DNA from: Rhizobium sp. SL86
GTDB lineage: Bacteria; Pseudomonadota; Alphaproteobacteria; Rhizobiales; Rhizobiaceae
NCBI RefSeq assembly: GCF_026672545.1
Contig: NZ_JAPPRJ010000001.1
Coordinates: 1,928,001 to 1,992,000, forward strand
Direction of reading: 5' to 3'
DNA length: 64,000 nt
Notes under the pieces: generated by a model
The model's database searches: none
What the model was told of the DNA's origin: nothing
The model's input: the letters and a program-made list of their open reading frames with translations, nothing else
In this document: in pieces, positions 27,444 to 35,368 of the stretch
Layout of the letters: each line of letters opens with the position of its first letter
How positions within the stretch are numbered: the stretch's first letter is position 1
Position numbers and translations under genes: made by a program

Positions 27444-27708
27444 TGAGGGGCAGTTACAGGTCGCAAATGTCGAAGTGACGGCGGAGAGCCTCATTTTCGG
27501 CATGGCAGACGGTCGCCGCATCGAAGCACCCTTGTGGTGGTATCCGCGCCTTCAGGCCGCTTCACCGCACCAGCGGGCCGCCTGGAGTACTCTGCCTTTC
27601 GGCGATGCGGTGGGCTGGGAAGAGATTGACGAATATATCAGCGCCAAGGCGCTCATCATTGGCGGTGCCGCGCCGGGCGCCGTTCCTCCCGCTCAAGCCG
27701 CTGAATGA
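27424..27708 (+). CDS. DUF2442 protein, copy 2
   Basis: Predicted 94-residue DUF2442 protein with core segments ESLIFGMADGRRIEAPLWWY, RLQAASPHQR and WEEIDEYIS. It starts at ATG 27424 inside the 3' end of the DUF4160 gene (20-base overlap with its ancestral stop). It could instead be translated as the C-terminal part of an in-frame fusion beginning at 27208. It ends in PPAQAAE, close to PPAEAAE in copy 1, so the two pairs probably share ancestry although overall identity is modest. It lies 11 bases before pccA. Its function is unknown. Confidence 0.75.
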   Translation: MTILEIDEGQLQVANVEVTAESLIFGMADGRRIEAPLWWYPRLQAASPHQRAAWSTLPFGDAVGWEEIDEYISAKALIIGGAAPGAVPPAQAAE

Positions 27709-27719
27709 GACCTGACACC

Positions 27720-29729
27720 ATGATCACCAAAATCCTGATCGCCAATCGCGGCGAAATCGCCTGCCGGGTCATCCGCACGGCAAAGAAAATGGGCATCAAG
27801 ACGGTCGCCGTCTATTCCGATGCGGATGCCAATGCGGCTCACGTGCGCGAAGCCGACGAGGCGGTGCATATCGGGCCGGCGCCCTCGTCACAGTCCTACA
27901 TCGTCATCGACAAGATTCTCGACGCCATCCGAAAGACCGGCGCCGATGCCGTGCATCCGGGTTACGGGTTTCTCTCGGAGAACCCGCTGTTTGCCGAGGC
28001 CCTTGAGAAGGAGGGCGTGACCTTCATTGGCCCGCCGGTCGGCGCGATCCAGGCCATGGGCGACAAGATCACCTCGAAGAAGATCGCCGCGGAAGCCGGC
28101 GTTTCCACCGTTCCCGGCCATATGGGCCTGATCGAGGATGCCGATGAAGCGGTCAGGATTTCCGCCTCGATCGGGTATCCGGTGATGATCAAGGCGTCCG
28201 CCGGCGGTGGCGGCAAGGGCATGCGCATTGCCTGGAACGATGCGGAAGCGCGCGAAGGTTTCCAGTCCTCGAAAAACGAGGCGAAAAGCTCGTTTGGTGA
28301 TGACCGCATCTTCATCGAAAAATTCGTCACCGAACCGCGCCATATCGAAATCCAGGTGCTGGGCGACAAACACGGTAACTGCCTTTATCTCGGCGAGCGT
28401 GAATGCTCCATCCAGCGGCGGAACCAGAAGGTGATCGAGGAGGCGCCGTCGCCCTTCCTGACGCCGGAGACGCGCCGTGCCATGGGCGAGCAGGCCGTCG
28501 CGCTTGCGAAAGCCGTTGGTTACCATTCAGCCGGCACGGTGGAATTCATTGTCGATGGCAAGGCCAACAAATTCTATTTCCTGGAAATGAACACCCGCCT
28601 GCAGGTGGAACATCCGGTCACCGAACTCGTCACCGGCATCGATCTCGTCGAGCAGATGATCCGCGTGGCCTCCGGGGAAAAACTGGCGCTCAGCCAGGAT
28701 GAGGTCAAGCTCAACGGCTGGGCCATCGAAAGCCGGCTTTATGCGGAAGATCCGTTCCGCAATTTCCTGCCCTCCATCGGCCGGCTCTCGCGTTATCGCC
28801 CGCCGGTCGAAGGCGTCCAGGCCGATGGCACGGTGGTGCGTAACGATACCGGCGTCTACGAAGGCGGCGAGATCTCCATGTATTACGACCCGATGATCGC
28901 CAAGCTCTGCACCTGGGGGCAGACGCGCGACATGGCAATCGATGCCATGGCCGCGGCGCTCAATGATTTCGAGGTGGAGGGCATCGGCCATAATCTGCCC
29001 TTCCTCTCCGCCGTCATGGGGCAGGAGCGTTTCCGCTCCGGCAAATTGACCACCGCTTATATCGCGGAAGAGTTTCCCGATGGCTTCTCCGGTGTCGCGC
29101 CGGATGCCGCATCATCGCAGAAGCTTGCCGCCATTGCCGCCGTCATCCATGCCCAGATCCAGGGTCGGGCGGCGCAGATTTCCGGCACGATCGGCAACCA
29201 TGCCCGCGTCGTCGGCAAGGATTGGGTGGTGCAATTGGGAGATACCCGTCATGCGGTGACGCTTACGCCCGGTGCGGATGCGCAGGTCGTCGCCTTTGCG
29301 CAGAGTGGCGAGGCAGTCACCATTGCCGGTTCCTGGCATCCCGGCCAGACGCATGCGCATTTCCTGGTGAATGGACAAAAGCTTGGCGTGAAGGTCAATC
29401 TGGTCGGTTCCGCCATCCGGCTTCGCTGCAATGGCATGGATGTCTCGGCGCGGGTGCGGTCGCCGCGCGTGGCGGAACTGGCCAAACTGATGCCGGTGAA
29501 ATTGCCGCCGGATACGTCGAAAATGCTGCTCTGCCCCATGCCGGGGGTGATTACCGGCGTTGCGGTCACGGTGGGCGAGACGGTGGAAGCCGGTCAGACG
29601 CTCGCGACCGTCGAAGCCATGAAGATGGAAAACGTGCTGAAGGCGGAACGCCGGGGGGTGGTCAAACGTGTTGCCGCGAGCGCCGGTCAGAGCCTGGCGG
29701 TGGACGAACTGATCATGGAGTTCGAGTGA
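27720..29729 (+). CDS. pccA: Propionyl-CoA carboxylase alpha subunit (biotin carboxylase and biotin carrier)
   Basis: Predicted 669-residue biotin-dependent enzyme. The biotin carboxylase domain covers about residues 1-450: KILIANRGEIACRVIRTAKK, the ATP-grasp glycine loop ASAGGGGKGMRIAW, EMNTRLQVEHPVTE. The BT linker and the biotin carrier domain follow, with the biotinylated lysine in EAMKMEN (Lys 635). It carboxylates biotin using ATP and bicarbonate and works with PccB. The alpha subunit of 3-methylcrotonyl-CoA carboxylase is similar, but linkage to pccR, pccB and scpA supports propionyl-CoA. I start at MITKILIANRGE, 11 bases after the preceding stop, with only a weak ribosome-binding site. 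The next genes are on the opposite strand. Confidence 0.96.
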   Translation: MITKILIANRGEIACRVIRTAKKMGIKTVAVYSDADANAAHVREADEAVHIGPAPSSQSYIVIDKILDAIRKTGADAVHPGYGFLSENPLFAEALEKEGVTFIGPPVGAIQAMGDKITSKKIAAEAGVSTVPGHMGLIEDADEAVRISASIGYPVMIKASAGGGGKGMRIAWNDAEAREGFQSSKNEAKSSFGDDRIFIEKFVTEPRHIEIQVLGDKHGNCLYLGERECSIQRRNQKVIEEAPSPFLTPETRRAMGEQAVALAKAVGYHSAGTVEFIVDGKANKFYFLEMNTRLQVEHPVTELVTGIDLVEQMIRVASGEKLALSQDEVKLNGWAIESRLYAEDPFRNFLPSIGRLSRYRPPVEGVQADGTVVRNDTGVYEGGEISMYYDPMIAKLCTWGQTRDMAIDAMAAALNDFEVEGIGHNLPFLSAVMGQERFRSGKLTTAYIAEEFPDGFSGVAPDAASSQKLAAIAAVIHAQIQGRAAQISGTIGNHARVVGKDWVVQLGDTRHAVTLTPGADAQVVAFAQSGEAVTIAGSWHPGQTHAHFLVNGQKLGVKVNLVGSAIRLRCNGMDVSARVRSPRVAELAKLMPVKLPPDTSKMLLCPMPGVITGVAVTVGETVEAGQTLATVEAMKMENVLKAERRGVVKRVAASAGQSLAVDELIMEFE

Positions 29730-29757
29730 GATGGGTTCTTACGGCTTGGATCAATGG

Positions 29758-30117
29758 TCACGCATCGCCGGGCTGGTTGCCGAGCCGTTTGAGGATGTGC
29801 TTTTCGTGGTCTTGGCCACGGAAAAACACCGCCAAGACCTTCACTTCGTGCTTTGCTTCATCGACTTTAAAGTAGAAAATCGTGCGGTTCTTGGTCACTT
29901 GACGCAGTCCCGGCGAGATCTGATGTCGCAGACTCCCCTGGTGCGGAGCACGAACAAGCGCAAGCATATCCCTGTCTATAGCTTTCAAACGTGCTGCAGC
30001 ACGCGTAACGGCATCCTGCAAGTCATCTCCGAGAGAGAGATAGGACTCGACAAGATGCTCGAAAATCATGTCGAGGTCTCGGTCCGCTGCAGGGGCCCGG
30101 AACAGCTCAAAGGCCAT
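29758..30117 (-). CDS. parE: ParE-family toxin
   Basis: Predicted 119-residue RelE/ParE-superfamily toxin. The segments AAADRDLDMIFEHLVESY near the N terminus and HQISPGLRQVTKNRTIFYFK, KVLAVFFRGQDHEKHI toward the C terminus fit the ParE fold. ParE proteins poison DNA gyrase. The start MAFELFRAP lies inside the 3' end of the parD-like gene (11-base overlap), the normal arrangement for an antitoxin-first pair. Its 3' end faces pccA across 28 bases. Opposed to the direction of the pcc and scpA genes, it breaks the string of plus-strand propionate genes. Confidence 0.87.
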   Translation of the reverse strand: MAFELFRAPAADRDLDMIFEHLVESYLSLGDDLQDAVTRAAARLKAIDRDMLALVRAPHQGSLRHQISPGLRQVTKNRTIFYFKVDEAKHEVKVLAVFFRGQDHEKHILKRLGNQPGDA

Positions 30118-30376
30118 ATTCAGCTTTCTTGCGCGCAATCAACGCATCAATACGGCGGCTGCTTTCCTCCGCGCTCAAGAAAGGCCCCTTACTTCTCTCT
30201 TCAATCAAAGCCCGTAGCGCTGCCAGTTCTGCCTCATTCCTCTCAGTCTGCTCGCGCAGCAGTTCCAGCCCCTGCTGCACCACGGCGCTCACACTGGAAT
30301 AACGGCCTTCTTCCACCAGTCGACGGGCAAAGGCGTCCTGCTGGTCGGAAATCGAGACGGATGTCTTTACGGTCAT
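30107..30376 (-). CDS. parD: ParD-family antitoxin
   Basis: Predicted 89-residue antitoxin. The N-terminal ribbon-helix-helix (TVKTSVSISDQQDAFARRLVE and YSSVSAVVQQGLELL) is typical of ParD/CopG-type antitoxins. The charged C-terminal helix (RNEAELAALRALIEER, IDALIARKKAEYGL) should wrap and neutralise ParE. I start at MTVKTSV, preceded by GAGGA about 10 bases upstream; the frame opens nine codons earlier. A good sigma-70 promoter lies just upstream. It overlaps parE by 11 bases. Confidence 0.88.
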   Translation of the reverse strand: MTVKTSVSISDQQDAFARRLVEEGRYSSVSAVVQQGLELLREQTERNEAELAALRALIEERSKGPFLSAEESSRRIDALIARKKAEYGL

Positions 30377-30402
30377 GGCGGTTTCATCCTCGTTCTTCTC
30401 CA

Positions 30403-30431
30403 AGAATACTACTGAGTGGCACCGGCGTCAA
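30403..30431 (-). promoter_or_regulatory. Promoter of the parD-parE operon
   Basis: On the minus strand TTGACG (30426-30431) and TATTCT (30403-30408) are separated by exactly 17 bases, and transcription would start about 20 bases before the parD ATG. ParD proteins usually autoregulate such promoters. Confidence 0.6.
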
Positions 30432-30847
30432 AGCCGCCGTTCACGCGCCGATCCTGGGGATGATCCAGCCCGTCGGGTCGAGCAATTTCAGAGACATGCG
30501 TGAAAAATCGCATACCGTTTATCCCCGCCCTCTGTTCCCATGCCTACACTCATCCCGTCCCGCAGCGGATACACCGGCAGGCGTGCCGGCGATGCGGGGC
30601 CGGTTCGGGCGGTGGGAAGAAGACGCAAATGCCCATCGTCCGGGTCCGCGAAAGGGTCACAGCTGGTGCAAATTGCGCCGGCCGGGCTTCGGGCCGACGA
30701 GATGCGCGGCGGCGGGTGAAACACCGCCGTCCTTTAAAACCCGTCGCAGACCACGTCTAAGCCGCGTGGAAGGCGACGGACGAGACATCAGGTTAAGCTG
30801 GTGTTGTCCATCTCGGAGTGATCGGGCTGCGGGCATAAACTGCCGAA

Positions 30848-30905
30848 CGGGGTGCTGAAAGATGCATTCATTAAAACTCAATTCGGCGCATCTTTCAGTG
30901 CCCCG
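30848..30905 (+). promoter_or_regulatory. 18-bp stem-loop upstream of scpA
   Basis: The arms CGGGGTGCTGAAAGATGC (30848-30865) and GCATCTTTCAGTGCCCCG (30888-30905) pair over 18 positions, 16 Watson-Crick and two wobble, around a 22-base AT-rich loop. No U-tract follows, so it is not a standard terminator. It could be an operator, a leader RNA structure or a relic of a mobile element end. Confidence 0.6.
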
Positions 30906-30964
30906 ACCGACCAGTTCACGGATCGCCAAGGGAAAACTGTGCCTTGCCCAAGGAGGACTTCTGC

Positions 30965-31201
30965 ATGCGACCGAAAAGGAAGGTTCCGGCACCGGTATGG
31001 CCCGGCACGTCCGGTGGCAAGCCGGCCGCTTTGCCGCCTCCGACGGGGGAGCGAAGACAAAGCCTGGCTGCGCTTCGCCAGTCCATGGCGGACGCCCGCG
31101 CCGCGGGACGGGCTCTGATCGCAACCCTTCAGGCAGACCTTGAACGACACCGTGAAACCGAGGAGAGAGCAGATGTCCGAGAAGATCAGCAGCACGGTTA
31201 A
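30965..31201 (+). CDS. Possible small leader protein overlapping scpA
   Basis: A 78-codon frame starts at ATG 30965, preceded 8 bases upstream by a very strong ribosome-binding site (AAGGAGG). The product is basic and Pro-rich at the N terminus ([12 protein letters not shown]) with a predicted helix later ([20 protein letters not shown]). Its stop lies 29 bases inside scpA, in a different frame, so translation could couple to scpA. I recognise no family. The strong ribosome-binding site is the main support; composition is not decisive. Confidence 0.4.
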   Translation: MRPKRKVPAPVWPGTSGGKPAALPPPTGERRQSLAALRQSMADARAAGRALIATLQADLERHRETEERADVREDQQHG

Positions 31202-33323
31202 GCAGGACTGGCAGGCTCTGGCCGAGAAGGAGCTGAAGGCGTCGCCGGAGACGCTCGTCTGGCACACCCCGGAAGGCATCCCGGTCAAGCCGCTCTATAC
31301 GGCAGATGATCTACAGGGCATGGACCATCTCGACAGCCTGCCCGGCTTCAAGCCGTTTGTGCGTGGTCCCCGCGCCACCATGTATGCCGGCCGCCCCTGG
31401 ACGATCCGGCAATATGCGGGTTTCTCCACGGCGGAAGAAAGCAATGCCTTTTATCGCAAGGCACTCGCCGCCGGCCAGCAGGGTGTCTCCGTTGCCTTCG
31501 ATCTCGCCACCCATCGCGGTTACGATTCGGATCATCCGCGCGTCGTCGGCGATGTCGGCAAGGCAGGGGTGGCGATCGACAGCGTCGAGGACATGAAGAT
31601 CCTGTTCAACGGCATTCCGCTGCAGGATATCTCCGTCTCCATGACGATGAACGGCGCGGTGATCCCGATCCTCGCGAATTTCATCGTGACCGGCGAGGAG
31701 CAGGGCGTGTCCCGCGACCTGCTGTCCGGCACCATTCAGAACGATATTCTGAAGGAGTTCATGGTCCGCAACACCTATATCTATCCCCCGGAACCCTCGA
31801 TGCGGATCATCGCGGACATCATTGCCTATACGGCGAAGGAAATGCCGCGCTTCAACTCCATCTCGATTTCCGGCTATCACATGCAGGAAGCCGGCGCGAC
31901 TTTGGTGCAGGAACTGGCCTTTACGCTCGCCGACGGCCGGGAATATGTACGCGCCGCGCTCGCTCGCGGCCTGAACGTCGATGAATTCGCCGGGCGGCTC
32001 TCTTTCTTTTTTGCCATCGGCATGAACTTCTTCATGGAAGCGGCCAAACTGCGCGCCGCCCGCCTGCTCTGGTCGAAGATCATGGAAGAATTCGAGCCGA
32101 AGAAACCGGGCTCGCTGATGTTGCGCACCCACTGCCAGACCTCCGGCGTCTCGCTGCAGGAACAGGATCCCTATAACAACGTCATCCGCACCGCCTATGA
32201 GGCGCTGTCGGCCGTGCTCGGCGGCACGCAATCGCTGCACACCAATGCGCTGGATGAGGCGATTGCGCTGCCGACGGAATTTTCCGCCCGCATTGCCCGC
32301 AATACGCAGTTGATCCTGCAGCACGAAACGGGCGTCACCAAGGTGGTCGATCCGCTGGCCGGTTCCTATTATGTCGAAAGCCTCACCAAGGAGCTCGCGG
32401 ACAAGGCCTGGGCGCTGATCGAGGAGGTCGAGGCCATGGGCGGCATGACCAAGGCGGTGGCCGATGGCCTGCCGAAGCGGCTGATCGAGGAGGCGGCGAC
32501 GCGGCGCCAGGCGCGGGTGGACCGCGGCGAGGAAATCATCGTCGGCGTCAACAAATACCGGCTCGAAAACGAGGAGCCCATCGATATCCTCGACATCGAC
32601 AACACCGCGGTGCGCAATTCGCAGATCAAGCGGCTGGAGCAGATCCGCCGCCAGCGCGACCCGCGGCGTGTCGAAGAAGCACTTGCCGCGCTCACCAGGG
32701 TGGCTCAGACCGGTGAGGGCAATCTGCTGGCCGCTGCCGTGGAGGCTGCGCGGGCTCGCGCCAGCGTCGGAGAAATCTCCGATGCCATGCGCTCCGTCTT
32801 TGGCGATCATTCCGCCGTGCCGGAAGTGGTGAGCGACATCTACGGCCCGGCCTATGCGGATGATCCGGAATACCAGACGCTCACGACCCGTCTCGCCACC
32901 TATGCCGAAGCCACGGGAATCAAGCCGAAAATGCTGGTCGCCAAACTCGGCCAGGATGGGCACGACCGCGGCGCCAAGGTGATTGCCTCTGCCTTCGGCG
33001 ATATCGGCTTCCAGGTGGTGGCGGGGCCACTCTTCCAGACGCCGGATGAGGCCGCGAGCCTCGCGGTCGCGGAAAAGGTGCAGGTGGTCGGCATGTCCTC
33101 GCTTGCCGCCGGCCATAAGACACTCGCCCCGCAACTGATCGAGGCGCTGAAGGCACAGGGTGCGGAGGATGTGATTGTCGTGGTGGGCGGCGTCATCCCT
33201 CGGCAGGATTACCAGTTCCTGCTCGATTGCGGCGTTGCCGCCGTCTTCGGCCCCGGCACCAATGTGCTCGATGCGGCGCGCGCCATTCTGGACCTCATGG
33301 AGGGCCGGCGCCGAAACGCGTAA
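31173..33323 (+). CDS. scpA: Methylmalonyl-CoA mutase, adenosylcobalamin-dependent
   Basis: Predicted 716-residue single-chain mutase converting (R)-methylmalonyl-CoA to succinyl-CoA. The N-terminal TIM-barrel holds [33 protein letters not shown] and [15 protein letters not shown], with the substrate region [11 protein letters not shown]. The C-terminal B12 domain has the cobalt-ligand motif [11 protein letters not shown] (DxHxxG) and the later GMSSLAAGH and VVVGGVIP segments. Its length matches rhizobial BhbA/ScpA. I start at MSEKISSTV, preceded by GAGGAGAGA; the frame opens 11 codons earlier. With pccA and pccB it completes the propionyl-CoA to succinyl-CoA route. The epimerase gene is not in the window. 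Confidence 0.97.
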   Translation: MSEKISSTVKQDWQALAEKELKASPETLVWHTPEGIPVKPLYTADDLQGMDHLDSLPGFKPFVRGPRATMYAGRPWTIRQYAGFSTAEESNAFYRKALAAGQQGVSVAFDLATHRGYDSDHPRVVGDVGKAGVAIDSVEDMKILFNGIPLQDISVSMTMNGAVIPILANFIVTGEEQGVSRDLLSGTIQNDILKEFMVRNTYIYPPEPSMRIIADIIAYTAKEMPRFNSISISGYHMQEAGATLVQELAFTLADGREYVRAALARGLNVDEFAGRLSFFFAIGMNFFMEAAKLRAARLLWSKIMEEFEPKKPGSLMLRTHCQTSGVSLQEQDPYNNVIRTAYEALSAVLGGTQSLHTNALDEAIALPTEFSARIARNTQLILQHETGVTKVVDPLAGSYYVESLTKELADKAWALIEEVEAMGGMTKAVADGLPKRLIEEAATRRQARVDRGEEIIVGVNKYRLENEEPIDILDIDNTAVRNSQIKRLEQIRRQRDPRRVEEALAALTRVAQTGEGNLLAAAVEAARARASVGEISDAMRSVFGDHSAVPEVVSDIYGPAYADDPEYQTLTTRLATYAEATGIKPKMLVAKLGQDGHDRGAKVIASAFGDIGFQVVAGPLFQTPDEAASLAVAEKVQVVGMSSLAAGHKTLAPQLIEALKAQGAEDVIVVVGGVIPRQDYQFLLDCGVAAVFGPGTNVLDAARAILDLMEGRRRNA

Positions 33324-33336
33324 GGCTTGCCTCGGT

Positions 33337-33351
33337 TAACCTACTAGGTTA
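33337..33351 (+). promoter_or_regulatory. MqsA-type operator
   Basis: TAACCTACTAGGTTA is a perfect inverted repeat around ACT. It matches the AACCT-N2-4-AGGTT operator known for E. coli MqsA. It ends 4 bases before the mqsR start codon, so MqsA binding would block the start region directly. No Shine-Dalgarno sequence is visible for mqsR. Confidence 0.85.
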
Positions 33352-33354
33352 TTT

Positions 33355-33657
33355 ATGGAGAAACGGAAGCCGCATTGCCCTCTGGATCGTGTGAAACTGC
33401 TGGTGCAGGCGGGCCGCGTCGGGGCGACCGGATCGGCCTTCATCGGGGCACGGGCGCTTGGCATCGTTGATCTTGCCGGCATGTGCGAGGTGGTCATGGC
33501 GCTCACTTTGCGTGACTTTTACAAGGCGATGACCACGCATGCCGATCATGCCATCTGGCAGGATGTCTACCGGACGCGGACCCAGCTTGGCGATCTTGTC
33601 TATCTGAAGCTCACCGTCATCGATGACGTGCTGATCGTGTCGTTCAAGGAGCTGTGA
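33355..33657 (+). CDS. mqsR: MqsR-family toxin
   Basis: Predicted 100-residue mRNA interferase of the MqsR family, which cleaves mRNA at GCU-type sites. Family features are the N-terminal KRKPHCPLDRVKLLVQAG segment, a central ALTLRDFYKAM and the C-terminal DVYRTRTQLGDLVYLKLTV and VSFKEL. The toxin gene precedes the antitoxin, as in E. coli mqsRA and unlike most pairs. An MqsA-type operator abuts the start codon. It begins 31 bases after scpA on the same strand. Confidence 0.92.
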   Translation: MEKRKPHCPLDRVKLLVQAGRVGATGSAFIGARALGIVDLAGMCEVVMALTLRDFYKAMTTHADHAIWQDVYRTRTQLGDLVYLKLTVIDDVLIVSFKEL

Positions 33658-33659
33658 TC

Positions 33660-34061
33660 ATGAAATGTCCGTGCTGTGGTGCTGCCGATCTGGTGCGAGA
33701 CACGCGCGATGTACCCTATGTCTACAAGGGTGAAGAGACGTTGATCCCCGCGGTCACGGGAGACTTTTGTCCTGCCTGCGGTGAGGTGATCCTCGATGCT
33801 GTTGAGGGTGACCGGTTCAGCCGTCTGATCGGCGAATTCCAGCGGCAGGTGAATACCGTGCGTGTTGATCCTGCCTATATCGCAGCCGTTCGCCGCAAGC
33901 TGAAACTGGACCAGAAGCAGGCGGGCGAAATTTTCGGCGGCGGCGTCAATGCCTTTTCCCGCTACGAAAATGGCAAAAGCCGCCCGCCCGTGGCCCTCGT
34001 CAAGCTGCTGCGCCTGCTGGACCAGCATCCAGAATTGCTGAGCGAAGTTCGCGCTGCCTGA
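33660..34061 (+). CDS. mqsA: MqsA-family antitoxin
   Basis: Predicted 133-residue antitoxin. The N-terminal zinc domain has CPCC (Cys 3 and 6) and CPAC (Cys 37 and 40); the C-terminal XRE helix-turn-helix (about residues 75-128: RRKLKLDQKQAGEIFGGGVN, FSRYENGKSRPP) binds DNA. MqsA neutralises MqsR and represses its own operon. ATG 33660 lies two bases after the mqsR stop and 8 bases after AAGGAG. It converges with dxr two bases apart, with no terminator between. Confidence 0.93.
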   Translation: MKCPCCGAADLVRDTRDVPYVYKGEETLIPAVTGDFCPACGEVILDAVEGDRFSRLIGEFQRQVNTVRVDPAYIAAVRRKLKLDQKQAGEIFGGGVNAFSRYENGKSRPPVALVKLLRLLDQHPELLSEVRAA

Positions 34062-34063
34062 CC

Positions 34064-35230
34064 CTATCGCAACTTCGCCCTCGCCCGGTGCCGGGCTTCG
34101 AGGTCCGCGGCAAATACATCCTCCATCGTGGCCGCCGGCGGCAGATGCGCCAGCTCTTCCATCACCGCTTCGGTGATCTCCGCCATGGCGAGGAAGGGAA
34201 GGTCGCCGGCAATGAAGGCGTCGAGCGCCACTTCCTTGGCCGCGTTCAGGACCGCGCCCTGCACACCGCCGCGGATCATGGCCAGCCGCGCCAGCCTGAG
34301 CGCCGGAAAGCGCTCCTCGTCGGGTGCCTCGAAGTCAAGACGGGAGAGCTTTGCAAAGTCCAGCCGCTCCACCGGAAGTTTTCCCCGGCGGGGATAATGC
34401 AGGGCGTAACCGATCGCGTGGCGCATGTCCGGGCAGCCGAGCTGTGCCAGCACGGAGCCATCGGCGTAACCCACCATGGAATGGATGATCGATTGCGGAT
34501 GGACGATCACCTCCACCTGCTCGGGCGACAGGCCAAACAGATGTTTTGCCTCGATCATCTCCAGCGCCTTGTTGAACATCGAGGCGCTGTCGATGGAGAT
34601 CTTCAGGCCCATCGACCAGTTGGGATGGGCACGCGCCGTCTCCACCGTCACGTCCGCCATCTGCGCCTTGGTGAAGGTGCGGAAGGGTCCGCCGGAGGCG
34701 GTCAGAATGACGCGCTCGATGGCGTGGCGCTGGTTTTCTTCCAGCACCTGGAAGATCGCATTGTGTTCGCTGTCGACCGGCAGCAGGCGTCCGCCGCCCT
34801 GTTTCACCGCCGAGACGAACAGGTCGCCGGCCGAAACCAGGCATTCCTTGTTGGCAAGCGCAATGTCGGCGCCGCGCCGTGCCGCGACAAGTGTTGGCGC
34901 AAGGCCGGCCGTGCCGACGATTGCCGCCATCACCATGCCGGCTTCTGCGCTGGCGGCTTCCAGCAGCCCCGTCTGGCCCGCCGCCACCTCGATACCGGTG
35001 CCGGAGAGAAGATCGCGCAGCGCCACATACTGGCTTTCGTCGGCGGTCACGGCGAGCTTCGCCCGGTGTGCCTTCGCCTGCTCGGCCAGCAGTTCGATAT
35101 TGCCTGCACCAGTCAGCGCAACGACCTCGAAAGCGTCGTGATCCTCCAGATGCGTCAGCACATCCAGCGTGTTCGTGCCGATGGAGCCGGTCGAGCCGAG
35201 AATGGAGATGCTGCGCTTCGTCACTGTCAT
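34064..35230 (-). CDS. dxr: 1-deoxy-D-xylulose 5-phosphate reductoisomerase
   Basis: Predicted 388-residue enzyme of the MEP isoprenoid pathway, making 2-C-methyl-D-erythritol 4-phosphate with NADPH and a divalent metal. The NADPH loop is LGSTGSIGTN (residues 11-20). Other conserved segments are ANKECLVSAG, the metal-binding PVDSEHNAIFQ, TASGGPFR, HPNWSMGLKISIDSASMFNKALE and the substrate histidine region VIVHPQSIIHSMV. The length is normal. The start has no clear Shine-Dalgarno sequence. It is divergent from the FAD monooxygenase and convergent with mqsA, so it is a single-gene unit here. Confidence 0.97.
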   Translation of the reverse strand: MTVTKRSISILGSTGSIGTNTLDVLTHLEDHDAFEVVALTGAGNIELLAEQAKAHRAKLAVTADESQYVALRDLLSGTGIEVAAGQTGLLEAASAEAGMVMAAIVGTAGLAPTLVAARRGADIALANKECLVSAGDLFVSAVKQGGGRLLPVDSEHNAIFQVLEENQRHAIERVILTASGGPFRTFTKAQMADVTVETARAHPNWSMGLKISIDSASMFNKALEMIEAKHLFGLSPEQVEVIVHPQSIIHSMVGYADGSVLAQLGCPDMRHAIGYALHYPRRGKLPVERLDFAKLSRLDFEAPDEERFPALRLARLAMIRGGVQGAVLNAAKEVALDAFIAGDLPFLAMAEITEAVMEELAHLPPAATMEDVFAADLEARHRARAKLR

Positions 35231-35368
35231 GCCATGGGTCCGCGTTTGTTACCGCTCGTTTACAGGGGCCGCAGACAGCTCACAAGGGCGTATCGGTCGC
35301 ATTGAATTTCATTCCCCACGGTGCCAGATGCGTTAAACTGGAATGAGATGGATTGGCGGAGACGTGAT

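Larger units (their letters stand above)
30377..30964 (+). other. Long intergenic region between parD and the scpA leader (588 bases)
   Basis: No convincing gene is seen. It holds the parDE promoter at its left end, a hairpin CGGCGG(G)TG / CACCGCCG at 30710-30729 followed by a short T-run, and an 18-bp stem-loop at 30848-30905. The small minus-strand frame at 30488-30724 has no Shine-Dalgarno sequence and no recognisable content. I looked for a cobalamin riboswitch, expected for a B12-dependent mutase, and do not see its B12-box. Confidence 0.4.

Noticed and set aside
30488..30724. A 78-codon minus-strand frame upstream of parD
   Set aside because: No Shine-Dalgarno sequence, no hydrophobic or domain pattern; rich in Pro, Ser and Arg, as expected for chance high-GC frames.
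29731..30858. A 375-codon plus-strand frame after pccA
   Set aside because: It runs antisense to the parD-parE pair, whose overlap, promoter and families are clear; no ribosome-binding site or family features.
30377..31172. Cobalamin riboswitch upstream of scpA
   Set aside because: The B12-box and the conserved core expected of the AdoCbl aptamer are not visible on either strand, though the gene is B12-dependent.
31311..33134. A 607-codon minus-strand frame opposite scpA
   Set aside because: Antisense shadow of a clear methylmalonyl-CoA mutase; composition rich in His, Arg and Asp typical of reverse-frame artefacts.
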